NCBI RefSeq assembly: GCF_910592395.1
Contig: NC_088315.1
Coordinates: forward strand, 2,606,501 to 2,670,500
Direction of reading: 5' to 3'
Length of the DNA: 64,000 nucleotides
Origin: Lineus longissimus
Taxonomy: Eukaryota; Nemertea; Pilidiophora; Heteronemertea; Lineidae
Positions 1 through 13,109 of the stretch are shown in pieces (positions within the stretch are counted from its first letter, which is position 1; each line of letters starts with the position of its first letter). A program made the translations under genes and the position numbers. The notes beneath the pieces were generated by a model, which was given only the letters and a program-made list of their open reading frames with translations, searched no databases and was not told where the DNA came from.

Positions 1-362
1 AAGCCCTGAAACAATAGGTCCATCAGATATTCAGATAACTTGATCAATGTTGCATGTAGGCCTACTCTTTTGATGACTTTGAGTGATTGGTGAAAGTTGG
101 AAGTATCAGGTTGTGCATGTGCATGAATGATTACCGTTGCAGAATCTTGTCAGCGCATGCGTGACCGGATACAAAATCGAGGCGCTGACTCAAAGTATAT
201 ATTTCCGGTGCAGAATCGCGAAAAAGCGTTGGCGGGGAGTTCCATGACTTCATACATTTTCGGGAAAAAGCTTGTGTTAGGGAAGCCCGTTACACTTAAT
301 CATGATCATGGTTAACTCACTGCTTTCTGCATTCGTTGCTCTTCTTCCGTCCTTATACTTAC

Positions 363-2633
363 CTCACTGAGGCCTTGTAGAAACCTAACAGCGCAAGTGA
401 ACTCATACCCGACCTCGGATATTCCAACCGGAAGCAAGAGATTCAGTGACGCGGAGGTCAGGATGCACGCCCCGTAGATCCTAGAAATTAGAAGAAGAAA
501 AGCTAAACTTTCACGGCATTTTGATGGCAATAGCCAGATCGGTACAAATCTATGGGCGCCTAAAGGATGTTTGTACCCAGTTTACCTGAACGTCTACGGG
601 CCTATTTAGAATACCAACTACACCCAAACTCTCGGCAACAGAAGCAGCAAGCTCGATCGGTTTACAAGACGATTTCAAAAAGACACGAAATGTCGAAGAT
701 GTCTCAACGGAAGATAGTGGATGAAACTTCATCCGAAAGGGATCGGATGGATTTTCATCCACCTTCTCACCGGCGGGTATATTTACTTGTGACCTGGACA
801 TTTTGTTGCAAGGAATCCTCCCGGGATTTGGGTGATCAGAAAGCCAATGTAGAAAATGCTATGGAGGAAACCGACCATCCGGGAGTCCCAGTTGACTTGA
901 GGTAGCTGAAAAAAATGGAAAACCATGTTAATTTTTCACTCTTTGTGTGGAAGATGGGGGCCTCCTTCCTTCTGTGGGGAGGAAGGAGGCCCACTGTGTC
1001 CGGAGTGTAGGTTTGATAGGCCGTACCAAGGCCATGTGTCTGTGTCGTAGACCATCCGCCGCAGCCATGGCAGCTGTCACATAATTGACATCAGAGGTAT
1101 TAATTTTCAAACATTTTTTTTCTATTCTATGCCTATCTGATTGATTTCAAAGCAAAGGTGTGCAATACATATAGACATGCCTGAGGAAGAGAAGAGTTGG
1201 GCAAAACTTACGCCTTTCAACCATAAATTGATCAAATAATAGTTATCAATTTCTTGGAATACATATACATGTACAATGACATAGTATATACTTTTTAAGT
1301 CAAATGATAATGGCTAAATATGCACTAACAAAGCATTCTCAGCAATATCGAACAATAGCCAACAAAGCGTTTTCCTAGTAAGATACTCGGTGAGTTTTAG
1401 TTCGCTCGTCACAGATGCTGCTTCCGCTTGATTGACAATATGCATTGCATTGATTTATCACTGTGCCATATCTTCCATTACATCTTTTTGAATCAGCTGC
1501 TGTATGGATAATACATTGTGTAGGCCTTTGCGACAAACACTCCCTTTGATATTGGAGGTGATAGCAAAAATAAATAAGCTCGCCTTATATATTTTGATGA
1601 TATTTAACTTAAACTGCAGTTAAACCGCGCTCAGAAAAACGTTGCTGGTGTTTGTATATATGCCTTAAAAGCCAGGCTCTACATTTGGCCGGCCAAAAAT
1701 ATATTTTTGCTGATTGTTTGGAAGAAAACTGAATATGATCATATGAGAAAAAAGGAATACCAAGGAAATGTAAGAGTAATGCACAGGTTAGAGAAATATA
1801 TAATGTAAATAATTATTAGAACCTTAACCTGCCTTCCTCTCGCCTGTTTATTTCATCAGCTGAGTCAGCTCAGGTAAAAAGGGCAACAGGTAGCCACACC
1901 AAAATTGGGGAGGAGTTGACCAGCTGACCTGATACTGGAAGGGTGATTTGGGAACAGGCGAGGAGTTGGAGAAGGGAGACGAGATGGTGTGATAAAAATT
2001 AGGAGGAGTTAAACCCCAAGAACAGTGACACAATCAAGCTATACGAAGAGGATAAGAGGAACGGCTAGCAAGGAGAGGATCACTTACAGTTGAATTTGTT
2101 GTATTGGTTGGCTAGATATAGAACGTTTTCAGAATGTAGAATAGAAAGCCGTGTTGACATGTGATATGAATGATTCAGCCAGAATAAATGAGATCGAGAG
2201 ACTTTTAAAAATGAGTGAAGGGGACTTGCACCACTGAAGATTGAGCACTAGTTACAATTTATCGGAAATATGAGTCATTTTTATGCTAGTAGAGACAGGA
2301 AAGAATAGAATTAGCTGACCAGTGATCAAGAAGGGACACGGATCGAGAGGGAAAAAAGGAAATTAAAAATCTCCGTACCGTCAACTGAGCCTTTTTCGAT
2401 CCCACTTTTAGATGTGCCTCAGCATCCAAGATGGTGACCACGGCAACGGCCACATTGACTCTCATGGCATGGATCACGAACATACCAAAGAAACACAACG
2501 CTACGATGATGTAGCGCTTTGGCAAACAGTAACACGGGCAGGCGCATTCTTGTCGGTTCCTCTTGATCAAGTTTGCCGCCTCACTCTCAGACTTCTCGGA
2601 CTTCTTGGGTTGTTCGGATTTTTCAGCAGTCAT
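363..2633 (-). CDS. SLC17-family vesicular/lysosomal anion transporter (VGLUT/sialin-like), 5' three exons, partial
   Basis: Major facilitator superfamily transporter of the SLC17 type, which moves glutamate, sialic acid or phosphate across vesicle or lysosome membranes. Coding exons on the minus strand: 2379-2633, 787-905 and 363-480; phases 0 and 2 join without a stop. Exon 1 starts at ATG 2633, encodes a Lys/Glu-rich cytosolic tail, a Cys-rich patch (CACPCYC) and TM1 with the family RVNVAVAVV arginine-asparagine signature. Exon 2 has the hallmark FLITQIPGGFL of TM2. Exon 3 has the next two helices ending in VRFLQGLSE, which matches the VGLUT/sialin 'R-L-G-L-E' motif. The remaining nine or so helices must lie beyond base 1; I see no further exon in 1-362. 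Exon 2 could also end at 794 (gtcaca), but only the gtaaat donor after 787 keeps the frame with exon 3. VGLUT versus sialin cannot be decided from 160 residues. Confidence 0.85.
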
Positions 2634-5600
2634 GACGAATGAGAAATATTACAGTGATGAAATAGTTTTTCTATAGTCCGTCCTTTGTGAGATCATATCC
2701 TTCGATCCCTCAACCCAGGTAATCTTGCCTCCTATGAATGAGAAGCGTTATGATTATTACAATTATAAGCGCAAGTTCGACGTCTCATTAGAGTTTTGTC
2801 TTATCCAAGTTTGCTTTCACTGCTTTCTTCAAAAAGTTATTCCTATCGTTATGTTCGCTAGAAACCCCAAATCTTGCTTCACCGGTGCAGTCTTCAGAAT
2901 AAAACTAATCGCAAAGGTGTGATTATGTCTGTGTAAGATGAGACGTCCTATTCGTGAAGAAAGCAGCGAATGGGTAATTTTCTGATTTTGGCAGGTCATT
3001 ATGCAGCTACAAACTCGAAATATCACAAGAATCGGTGAAGACAGCGATGTTTTAGAACCGGAAAACATTTGACGCTCAAGTACCAAAATGGCGGCTAATT
3101 AAAAATCCATCCAACGCGTGTGGTTTGTACAGAATGTTTATACTTGTAGGCTACCATTCGAATGAAAATACTTTCATTTTAAACTTGTCGCACGGTTCGG
3201 GCCGGGTGAATCAATGATATATTTCAAGTAATTTATGTAAACCACTTCAAGTGATGGTTCATTTTGGATTAGAATGGGTTACATGTGGCACTTTCGCCTT
3301 CAAAAGTTGCACCTGCGATGTGAGTATAGTCAATTAAAATTCCCACTCTATGCTTGTTTACAGCGTTGATATTGAAGTAATCCTTGGCATCATCCCCCTC
3401 GCGCATGACATTGATGCCGTCAATTGGCCGCCACTGACTCCGAATGGCGGAGAATCAGCCATTTCAAGACTTTCAATGCAAATCTTGATGCGAAACTTCA
3501 AGCCATGGTTAAAACTTTTTACTTGAAACAGTTCTACATGTACATAAAAAGGGCGTTAAAGTGCGTTCATTATTCGAATCTATAGGCGTGGCTACTTTTG
3601 TGAGAAAGCAATGCATGATGAACAGGGACCTTTACAGCATGAAAGGTAATACTGGCTTGAATAAGATATCTGCTTGGAGAATGACTTACCATATACGTTC
3701 AAAATCAATTCTTAGGCACTGTGTGGCTTGTCCCTGTATTCCACTACCTCACCATTTACGGCCTCCATTCACGTCATCCTCGATTCTATCAGGTAAACAG
3801 AATTCTTAAGTGGTCCGGCACTGCAGATGGCAACCAAATTTTACCTGGAAATGAAAGGAGAGATAGCGAAAATGATTAACTGGGGGTGAAGTACAGTTGT
3901 TAACAAGTTAAATAGGCCGGCCCCACTAACAATGTTTTCACCGACATCGTGATAGATTCACAATTTCTTCGAGTCGTTTGAACGTGAAGCATGCACAGTT
4001 TGACATCATACAGGAAGTTTCTGCTGAAGATATTACTCTATTGCATTATCACTGCGCTGGATATAGGCCTATGTCCTACTACTGCAAAAATGTCCTGGCA
4101 TGGTTGGTGAGAAGATGGTGTGGTTATCAAAAGAGGAAGCTGTCGAGATGTGATATTTGCCACGACTCGGCATCTGGTTTAAAGCATGCTCACCACGCTG
4201 TCGATGGTCTACATTACTTGTCCCTCCATTTCAAAAACAAATTTTCAAGATGAGACTGAGTATTCAAATGTTCGCGTATGTTATACATTGCTGACATGAT
4301 TCTAGTATGACTACGTAGCCAAATGCTATAGGATCTTGCATATAAATTTCATATTCATGTGGTAAATTACCCGAATTCTGAGTCTTTCCTGTAAAGTCAT
4401 AGAAATGCATACATGCATGTTTACGATTTAGTTATCGGTAATTAACTGTGGAGTGTGGAGAGGCGTTTGAGAAGATGATGTATTCTGGAGGACTTTCTAT
4501 AATACTCATACCATATGGCACGCATCACACTCGAAACGACAATCCTTGTAGAAGTTCGGAAATTGCACAATATGGTTGTGGCTACAGACTGTGTACATGA
4601 TGTAGGGACTACTGGCTGAAGCCCGGGGCGTGGTCAGAGCAAAGCTTTATGGCGTCCATTTGGTTATCAATGAAAACACCTAATATTTGAACGTGAAAGC
4701 TTCATCAGCTGTTTTATATTGATTCCATTTTAATGTGCAAAAAATTGAATAGACCATAGGCCTATATTTACAGTGTAAATTTCTTCATTGGGCTGACAGA
4801 ATATAAAAAATGCCGATATACATTACTGTTACACTCTGCACGTAGTGGTATTAATAAACAGTAGGCCTAATATAGAGAAAAATGTGTGCACGAATATGGA
4901 TCGGATAGAACACCACCTGAAAATACCTGAAAACAGGCGACCTTATTATAGAAAAGAAGCTTGTTTTCTGGGGTAAAGCCGCGGGAGTACTACACCAAAC
5001 GTGACATTGCAACTAAACACTTCGTCCACACCCTCGGTTCCCATGGAGTCGTCGTTTTATCGCTTGTTCGTATCTAGGCGACAGACCCCGTAGCCAAAGC
5101 GCTGGAAAGCAATATCGCTTCAAATCGCATTCAGTGGAAACCATCCTCCTTCATTAACACAGACATCATGGGACATGTTACCACTGACATAACTGAAGTT
5201 TTGCGCCAGGCGAAGCCTTATTTATGTACCATCAACAGTAATTTTCAATTGTCTGCGACGACCTGGACAGTTACATAGTCATAGCGCCCAACTAAAACAA
5301 TGCATCCCCGGCCAATTTAGGAGAAAAAAACACACCCCGTGCGTACTCGTTCTGTTAATTTTATCGTCTGATTCCCATCATTAAGCGCAGTTTATCGAGA
5401 AACATTATGTCTAGATCAGTTTATATATATGTGTTGATGCAATGACACAAAAATATATCATCTCTGTACTCGAGATACAATGTCAATTGCACTTTTCCAG
5501 TCCTCTATGTGCATACAAGTTGATGTATGCTACGAACTGAATGTTTACAATCGATTCGAAGATTCAACTTAACCCATTTAACCCTAAGCATTTACGATGT

Positions 5601-8600
5601 TAGACCAAAAATAATCACGGTACTGTCTCCAATAAATCTAGCTGTATTTATTGAATAATTAATTACAGTTCATGTCTAATACCCCTGCGAAAGACCAGGT
5701 GTTTTTCATCGATCCGACTGTCAACCTTTAGGCGCTTGGAAACTTTATCACACACTCTACAAGACATCTTCAACACAATGCAACTGGCTTGTATTGGACA
5801 ATTTCTCCTTAATTGGCTAACAATTCCTATAATTTTTCAAAACTTCAAACAAATTTATTTCTAAGAGTACAAGGTCCAAAAACCAACCTCTTATCCCAAC
5901 AGAAATAAGACACAAAATGATAGTAATTAAAGTGAGTGATCGGGAGGTTACCTTAGTCTCAATGCGGCAATAGTGAGACCTATACTGGCATCGTGCTCTA
6001 GGCCTGGCCGAGCGATCGATGCCACATTGTCGACACAGCTATCAGAATCTGATAGTCGCCAAGCTGTCACCGGGTGAATCAGATGATATGGCGATATGGG
6101 CATTCATAAGGAGAATCCAGAATCTGATAGCCGCCATGCTGTCACCAGGGCGAAGCGAATCACTAGGTTGGCCGTGATTCTGTGATATGGGCATTCATAA
6201 GGAGAATCGACCGAGCACCATGTGGTCTTGGAGACATTGAAAACATGAAAGCTACAAAAGTGGATAAAACAACTATAAGTCTACTCTACTCTGGGCTTGA
6301 AATATATAATGATTCAAGAAGATTTCGACATCGAACTTTACGGTGACCTAAGCAACTTTACAGTTTACCCAGACAAGGACCATTGGTCTCGTTCGACCGC
6401 TTACATGTCTTATTCGAGACACATCAAAATCAATTTCAAGAGAAAGAGCCCACTTCATTAATGACAATGATGGTAATTATTGACTCAAACCTGATGTGAC
6501 TATTTCAATCATGCAGCATCGTAGGTTACGTAAACACAATTCGAAGAGAACATCATCCATCCATGGACATACACGCCAGGTGCATTTGTATCTTTTTAAA
6601 AACTTGCATTATGGTTAAAACTGGACAGAGATAAGTTGTAATGATAGCGATATATATGAAATTAGGTCATTTTCTCTCATTGAGCTCGCCGGGATAACAA
6701 CGAATTGGAAATAACAACTAATATAGGTCTATAATGGATTTTTATGACAATCATAGAATGTATGCAAGTACTGGAAAGTACATAATGTGCGATAGTTGTT
6801 ATGTTAAGCAGAACACCATACCCTTTATTTCTTGGTATAAAAAGTTACACAGACTTAAAATAAAGTATCGATGGCTATACTTTGATGTTATCCATCTATT
6901 TCGAATAGCCACCAACATGGCGTGTATAAGATGGTCAGAATGCATTTGCAGAACTAACAATAACCTTAAGAATACTTAAAGAAAATGCTGAAGTAAGTAT
7001 ATACGCAGACCGTCTAGAGACAGGTGAAGGGACGTGGCAATCAGAGCCCTATACGAAAATGAGGCGGCCAAGTGTCTCGACCTTGAGATTCAGAAAAAAA
7101 CATTGTAATGTTCTAAATAAGCTTACCTGGAAATCTCGACACTCGCTCCCTGTCCAGAAGACACCTCTCCCCGTTGAATACCCTTGAAAAAGTCGTTGAC
7201 AGTGTCCCGACGGCTTAAAGATTGGCAACACCACCTACACTATCGTATCGAGTCTTGAAAGGGGTTGTCACGTTTATCCTTAAGTCACATTCAAAACTGG
7301 AGATGATCAAGGTTACCCCGCTTGTGTTGCCCGTATCCAAATTTGAAATACTGCTTATCGGTTAACCAGATGTCCTCGTTGGGCTATACCGAGGTAGATG
7401 CAGCAGGATGAAACAACGCCGAACACAAAACCAACCTCGTCACACCATAGATATCAGCTTACCCTTTTAATAAGGAAACACATGTGACCAATCCCCACGG
7501 AATGAGGTTAAGCACAGTTGAGCAAGAGCAAATAATAAAAATCGATCTGTACCCGAGCTCTGTTTAAGGCCTAAATGTACACTGGACGAGAAATTTGAAT
7601 TATGTTGTTTTATTTGCTATATCGATTAAATGGAGAACTACTAGTATCTCACTCGGTTAGTTAATATTGTTCAGTGCAGCAGGCCTTTGGCCGGTCTGTG
7701 GTGAGAGCCATCTTGCATCCGAAGACGAATTTAAGGACAGCTGCGCGATATCCCCCTGTTGCATAGAGTGGCTGAACAAAAATGGAAGAGACATAAGATC
7801 TGGCCGTTAATATGAGAATACGAGACAAAAAACGTTTTGAACACAAAGCATTAGGTATCGTGACGTCATTTCGTCGACAGCCAATCAGCTGTTGGTGAAA
7901 TTATCTCGTCACAGCACTTGCAATTTCTTTTGAGCAAGCAGCGGGTTTGAACACATGGAATGTGGAAAGGTTCGACTTTTCGGTAGTGGGTAAAATCATT
8001 AATTAATTCTGAAATGAACACGTTCATTATGAGTGCCGCACTGTAAGGCAATATGGTCCAAACTTCATATCACTCTAACGAGAACGACACCCGTATTGCC
8101 CGCGCCATCTGATCCTTCTTCCCTTCACCTTCACCTACAGAACTGGTGGGGCGAGTTCTGAGATGCTAGACCGTTCTGTTTCTCAAGGAGTCTGTCTGTC
8201 AGTGTTAGTCTGTCTGGCAGCGACCAAACAATGATGGGAACACTCAGAAACGGAAACACCCTAAAACGTTACAGCGGCGTCCCGGCGGCCACCTCGAAGC
8301 GCTCACTCACTGGTAATGAGAGCGAAGACCACGAGGTTAGCTCGTAGAACCTATACGAAATAGGATTCGTTGTTTCCTTTATTTGTGCTTGCTCCTTAAT
8401 TCGAACCACGTAGGCGGCAATTTCTTTCTCCGTCTTTAAATGGCTCCTGTTACATGTAAAGCCCGTCATGTTTCTTTGTTGATAATTTCGTGACCTTTCT
8501 ATGGCGTTATGTTTCATTTGCGTATACCAGCGAATTTGCAATGTGATCTGAATTCTAAATTGATGGAACATCAGGTGCTCGCTTGGCAAAGTATACTTTA

Positions 8601-9116
8601 ACAAAACTAAAAATATACGGCAATTCCTTTATTTATATCATCTAATATGCCGTAACAACATGGTACGACTCCTGTACACCTTTCCAGAAATGGGGCGCTG
8701 AGTGTCCGAAATAGTGATGTCATAAGGGAAAAGTAGGCCTTATGGTGGAGGGACAATGGGGATAGTCATGGTTGACCAACACACTTGAATGCCTTTAATG
8801 ACGGACAAGGGGGAAAAAGTTAGTTCCAATGCAAGCCACCAATTTCGGGAAGCATGTATAACCCATTGTCTTCGCTAGTCATGGAAAAATCAAGATATTT
8901 GTGTGTCAAAAAATGAATGTCCTTGTATCTTTTATAGGCATATCTTTTAAATCAAAAGTTAGATAAAATACTTAGTGCCACCAGCCTGCAAAAGAACGAT
9001 TTTTGTCGCTGCCACCTGCGATAAAGCTGAACAAGTGTGCTTCAGTACCGTGCTAAATTCATATTATACTTCTTTTTACTAATCTTGAACAATTCGACAC
9101 CTCTTTCATGACGTAG
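2634..9116. other. Gene-free stretch upstream of the SLC17 gene
   Basis: No open frame here has codon-level resemblance to a family I know, and none can be joined to neighbours through splice sites. It must contain the SLC17 promoter just above 2633. A CRE-like TGACGTCA lies at about 7860, followed about 20 bases later by an inverse-free CCAAT box (cagccaatcagc), a promoter-like pairing without an obvious gene. The only repeat seen is the imperfect tandem duplication at 6043-6208. The rest is AT-rich unique-looking sequence. Confidence 0.5.
6043..6208. repeat. Imperfect tandem duplication, two units of 75 and 91 bp
   Basis: Unit 1 (6043-6117) and unit 2 (6118-6208) both begin CAGAATCTGATAG and both end with the 24-base string running from GATATGGGCATT to GAGAATC. 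Unit 2 carries about 16 extra bases in the middle. The two copies are clearly related but diverged, so the duplication is not recent. Confidence 0.8.
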
Positions 9117-10746
9117 CTAGTAAATCAAAAGTATCTTATCATATAATTCAACATCGTAAGGTTGCAAGCACATTCTGACCAAACGAAAACCTTGACTGAT
9201 GTTTGTAACCGTCCCCCAAGTGATCTGCGGCCAGCTAAGACCATTCCAAGCCGTTTTGTTGTAGAATGGAGCGTTCAGGTTGGCGTTTGTACACCCTGAA
9301 CCATACCACCAGCCAGCTTTACGGCCGAGAGCGCAGTTCTCTGTCGGATTCCCATCATTATCATTGTCGGGTGTTGAGAACTCATTGTTGGTCATGTCAA
9401 CATCTGCTTGGCCAGGCATGATGGCGTCGCCGTGCCATCTTAGACTGTTGTAGCTATCTGGTGTCAAGGTCACGCGATATTTCTCCGCCTCGCTATTGAC
9501 TTTGAAATCATTGTAAAATGCCCAAACGGAATTATTTGAATTTCCCCTTAAGTTCACCCTCAGCCTATATTTGCGTGGGGAGTTCTTCATCGTGATTTCA
9601 TGGATTTTTGTGTTGCCTGCCCAGAAATCCCACCAGAGATCACCGAAGCCGTCACGGTACTCAGCCCAAGTCCGGTCGAAATTTATCCCATTCATGACCC
9701 AACCCTGCCTCTGGATGCAGGTGTAGCCGCCTGGACGACCTTGGTTGTATGATTTGGTCAGGTCACAATTGACCTTGAAGGTCGAAGCGGAGTCTCTCGG
9801 TTGAATGTCTAGGACCAAATTACTCGTCAAGCTCCACATATGGGCGTAGTAATGATCGGAGCAGTCTGAAAGAAAATGATATATACTTGAAATAAGGGTT
9901 TGCAATACAATTTCTTGTCCATATGCTATCATTTCTGTCGATATTTTTGTGATTCTGGTATAACTAAGAGTGTAATTGTGGAATACATACAAAGATCATC
10001 AGCGTCGTGGCCCGGAGCCATGCGGCCATATGTGCGGCCAGTGGTGTTGTTCTTCCTTGAAGGGCGTTGAAAAGCACTTACCATATGCTCGATGGCTGCA
10101 TCTTTGACCGGTCCATCCAGGGTTGCAGGTGCATTGTAGCGTCTTTTTGTCGAGGGTACTGCCATTTAAACAGAAGTCACCCTGGAAGAAATATGTTCTG
10201 AATAGCTCATCAACAGGTAGTAGAACGCTTACTTCTGCCAGGAATGTAAGGAAAGATTAGATCCTTACAGTTAGAATGCAGAGGCGCAAGCATTCACGCT
10301 TTTTTATTATGGCTGATATTGGTATCATTTTCATCAAAAAGGACATTTCATTTTCTCGGCCGTCATCGAAAATTATAATATATGTATTAGAAAAGCATCC
10401 CTACCTTTTCGTGATAGTGGTATCCAGTTCGAAGGACCAAATCTGAACACGTGGCAGTGACCGGAGCTGTTCCAAGTTCACAGTTTTCCCCAGCAACTTT
10501 TTCTGGCTCAATGTAGTTCATCCATCTACAGTTGTCTTCAAAGAGCCACAAACACGTCCTTGCACAATCAAAATCGCTATCAACTCGAAACTGTTTGGTG
10601 TTAAGTGCAGGCCTCGCTTTGTCAACTGAACACCCAGGTAGTTGGAAAAACTTCGAGCCAAACGTATCGACTACCCTGTGTTCAGAGGATATGTCTAATA
10701 GAAGAAAAGTTGTGATAATATGAATAAATTTTCGGGCGATCGCCAT
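9117..10746 (-). CDS. Secreted fibrinogen-related protein (PAN/apple-like, EGF-like, fibrinogen C-terminal domain)
   Basis: Three exons on the minus strand: 10405-10746, 10082-10181 and 9117-9865, joining in phases 0 and 1 to give about 396 residues. The start is ATG 10746; the frame extends to a GTG at 10761 that is unlikely to be used. Residues 1-20 form a signal peptide (KFIHIITTFLLL). Residues 30-112 are cysteine-bearing and PAN/apple-like. Exon 2 is a short EGF-like module ending CTCNPGWTGQRC, with four rather than six cysteines. Exon 3 is a fibrinogen C-terminal domain starting at the classic DC, with GGYTCIQRQ, FDRTWAEYRDGFGD, the calcium-site-like DNDNDG and GWWYGSGC. Such proteins are usually extracellular lectins acting in immunity or adhesion; that role is inferred here. 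The substituted WDFWAGN in place of GEFWLGN is a mild deviation. The gene is divergent from PXMP4, with about 540 bases between start codons. Confidence 0.88.
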
Positions 10747-11289
10747 TTCAGAAATGCTCACACCGTCTTAGACGTCCGACATCATCAATGCTATGTCAAT
10801 GACTAAGCATCCTGCTGCCTTGAACAGTTATAATGGTAATTTCATTGGCAATTTGGTATCCACATGAGAATATTGCTTTTAAATAAACTGCTTCATCCTG
10901 GTTACAAAGTTTTGAATTAGCCTTCAAAATGCCACAATTGCCATCAGTCAAATCATACACCACCTCTGCGCCTGTCACGTTTTGATTGATTAATTACACG
11001 AGAGCATGCAGTGAAATGTCAATAGAGGATATATACTGATGATATTTCGCGAATAGCAACTTGCCCCAAGGCCAAAGCTAGAGACCCCATATTGTGATGA
11101 CCCATGCAACAGTGTCTCTCTGGATATCTACCTACAGCCCAAGCAATTACAGACCAAGGCCATACATCTGTCAGCTCAAAAGGCCAAACGCCTAATAATG
11201 CCAAATGCCAAACGCCAACATACGCTATTTGCCAATCGCTGAGCGAATTATTTTGTCGCAACCATCGGAAGATCATGTGACCAATCAAA
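10747..11289. promoter_or_regulatory. Shared upstream region of the divergent fibrinogen-related gene and PXMP4
   Basis: This 543-base interval separates the two head-to-head start codons, so both promoters or 5' untranslated regions must start here or in upstream non-coding exons. No TATA box sits at a sensible distance from either start. A CCAAT sequence (accaatcaaa) directly precedes the PXMP4 ATG, whose surrounding AAAATGGC resembles the YY1-type element common at housekeeping gene starts. The promoter role is inferred from position. Confidence 0.45.
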
Positions 11290-12779
11290 ATGGCAGCCGC
11301 CATGGTAGCGATAAACGGGCTTCTAAAAAACGAACAATATCGCCCTTTTCTCTCACTTCTGAAGGGATTTCGAAATGGAGCAGTGTAAGCATTGTAGATC
11401 TAGATATTTCCGTTTCGAATAACTAATTTTAATCGTGCTTGCAAAATATCGAAGCCAAGTTTTGCCGTTGCGTTGCCGTTAAGTCACGCTGTGTAGTTGT
11501 GTCTTTGGACTTAGGTCACCGAAATCGATGGGTAGGCCTACTGTATGTACGTGACATCAGCAGTGCGATGTTAATCAAGTCATATTGATCGACATGCTGT
11601 GGTCACACCACAAGAATAAAACAGTTAAGTCTTTTTCAGGTATGGGGCAAAGGTTCGGGCACCACATGCCTTTGTTATGACATTCTTATTTAGATCTGGA
11701 AGGTAAGAATGCTACTTCTGTCGCTCCCAGTCCTAATCTTGCAGATAGAAATAAGCTTTGCGATACACAATCTCTTATGAAAGTTTAGCGCTGACATTTT
11801 CTTTACTGAAAGGTGAGACTTTTGAAACCAAAAAATTATCCATGAAAGATTCTTCTTTTCTTTTTAGTTTCCAACAGAAGTTCAAATCAATCGCCGAAGC
11901 AACATTCACTCATTCCAAAAATCTTGCCAGTTTTGTGTTTACTTACAAAACGTTGTCATTATTGATGCAATGGTTGCAGCGTGAGAAGTCACAGATACAT
12001 GCATTTATCGCTGCATTTATTGGTGGATGGCTGGTATTTGGGCAGTATAATAAAGTCAATGAACAGGTGTGTTTAAATGAGATCATATACATGTACATGT
12101 ATGTATTGAATAATATGAGGAAGGCTCGAGCCTTGATAGGGAGCTCTTTGTTAATAGGGCTGGTGAGCAAGAAGACTCGGGTGGTGGTGGTGGTGGTGGG
12201 GGGGGGGGGGGGTATATAGTTAGGATGATGCCATCATGGCAGTTGACCGAAGAAGCAGTTGGCCAGCACACAATGTCAATGATGGCGAGTAGTCCGTGGT
12301 TGGGAGAGGGGGGATATAGTATACATGTACATGTATGTATTGAATATTAAGACGAAAAATAAAGACAATTCATTCACTCCAAAATCAATTTCTTATTGGG
12401 CGACAGGAAAAGTCAGTCCATTAATAATTTGAAGTCACTGACAGTAACATAAAGGTATGTATTGTTCTTTGTCATCAAATGAATGTGCTATTAAATAAGG
12501 TCTTCTTTTCGCTTCCAGATCAACTTGTACTTACTTTCAAGAATACTCTATGCACTGGCAAAACTTGCAGTAAAAAACGGGTACATACCTCAGCCAAAGA
12601 ATGCACCCTTTCCACTGTTTGGTGCTATAGTGTGGGGTGTGGTCTTATGGCTGTTTGAATACGAACGCGACACCCTCCAGAACTCTCTCACTTCCTCTAT
12701 GACATATCTTTACGATGATAGTACGATCTGGACGAATATCAAAGACTTTTTGTTCTACAACAATGATAGGGTTTGGTAA
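11290..12779 (+). CDS. PXMP4: Peroxisomal membrane protein 4 (PMP24 homologue), complete, four exons
   Basis: Exons 11290-11384, 11640-11702, 11868-12066 and 12519-12779 join in phases 2, 2 and 0 to give 205 residues, close to the 212 of the human protein. PXMP4 is a small multi-spanning protein of the peroxisome membrane in the Tim17/PMP24 group; its precise role is poorly known. Diagnostic stretches by position: LLKGFRNGAV at the end of exon 1, YGAKVRAPHAFVMTFLFR in exon 2, NLASFVFTYKTL and HAFIAAFIGGWLVFG in exon 3, and YLLSRILYALAKLAVKNGYI, WGVVLWLFEY and SSMTYLYDDS in exon 4. Every junction has a canonical donor (gtaagc, gtaaga, gtgtgt) and a pyrimidine-rich acceptor. The protein ends at TAA 12777-12779. 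The gene is convergent with the transgelin-like gene downstream. Confidence 0.95.
12181..12212. repeat. GGT microsatellite running into a G tract
   Basis: In PXMP4 intron 3, about seven GTG/GGT triplets are followed by about 14 consecutive G. It creates a spurious poly-Val/Gly frame on one strand and poly-Pro on the other. A 25-base string (tacatgtacatgtatgtatt and five more) occurs on both sides, at about 12090 and 12322, so the intron also holds a short direct repeat. Confidence 0.85.
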
Positions 12780-13092
12780 ATGTTAAGGTCTCATTTTGGT
12801 TCTCCAGGGAGTTGGAAGTTTTGCCCTGTTGCATTGCTCTTGGACTGATCAAGTCACTTCTGATAAAAAAAGATGTATTTGTATTTGTGGTTTTAAAATC
12901 AAAGATCAGAAAAAAATTGCAGGGTATGGGATTGGGGTGGGAAACCAAATGGAGTTACAATGAAATGTTGATGTAGGCTCCTCAAGATGTTTAATAATGA
13001 ATAGTGCGTTATTATGTTAGATACATGCAGTTCATGTGCTCTTTATAAATGTATATAGACTTATCTCATGAAGCATTATACGAGTAATTGTA

Positions 13093-13098
13093 AATAAA
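13093..13098 (+). terminator. PXMP4: PXMP4 polyadenylation signal
   Basis: Canonical AATAAA about 314 bases after the PXMP4 stop codon, in AT-rich sequence, with a T-rich stretch some 30-45 bases later. It implies a 3' untranslated region of about 330 bases. Confidence 0.65.
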
Positions 13099-13109
13099 AT
13101 CAAACAATA

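Noticed and set aside
3978-4253. 91-codon plus-strand frame with several Cys/His residues
   Set aside because: It opens on TTG, has no splice context, and the Cys/His spacing fits no zinc-finger class I know.
6734-6979. 81-codon ATG frame
   Set aside because: AT-rich composition, no motif, no promoter or splice signals; consistent with chance.
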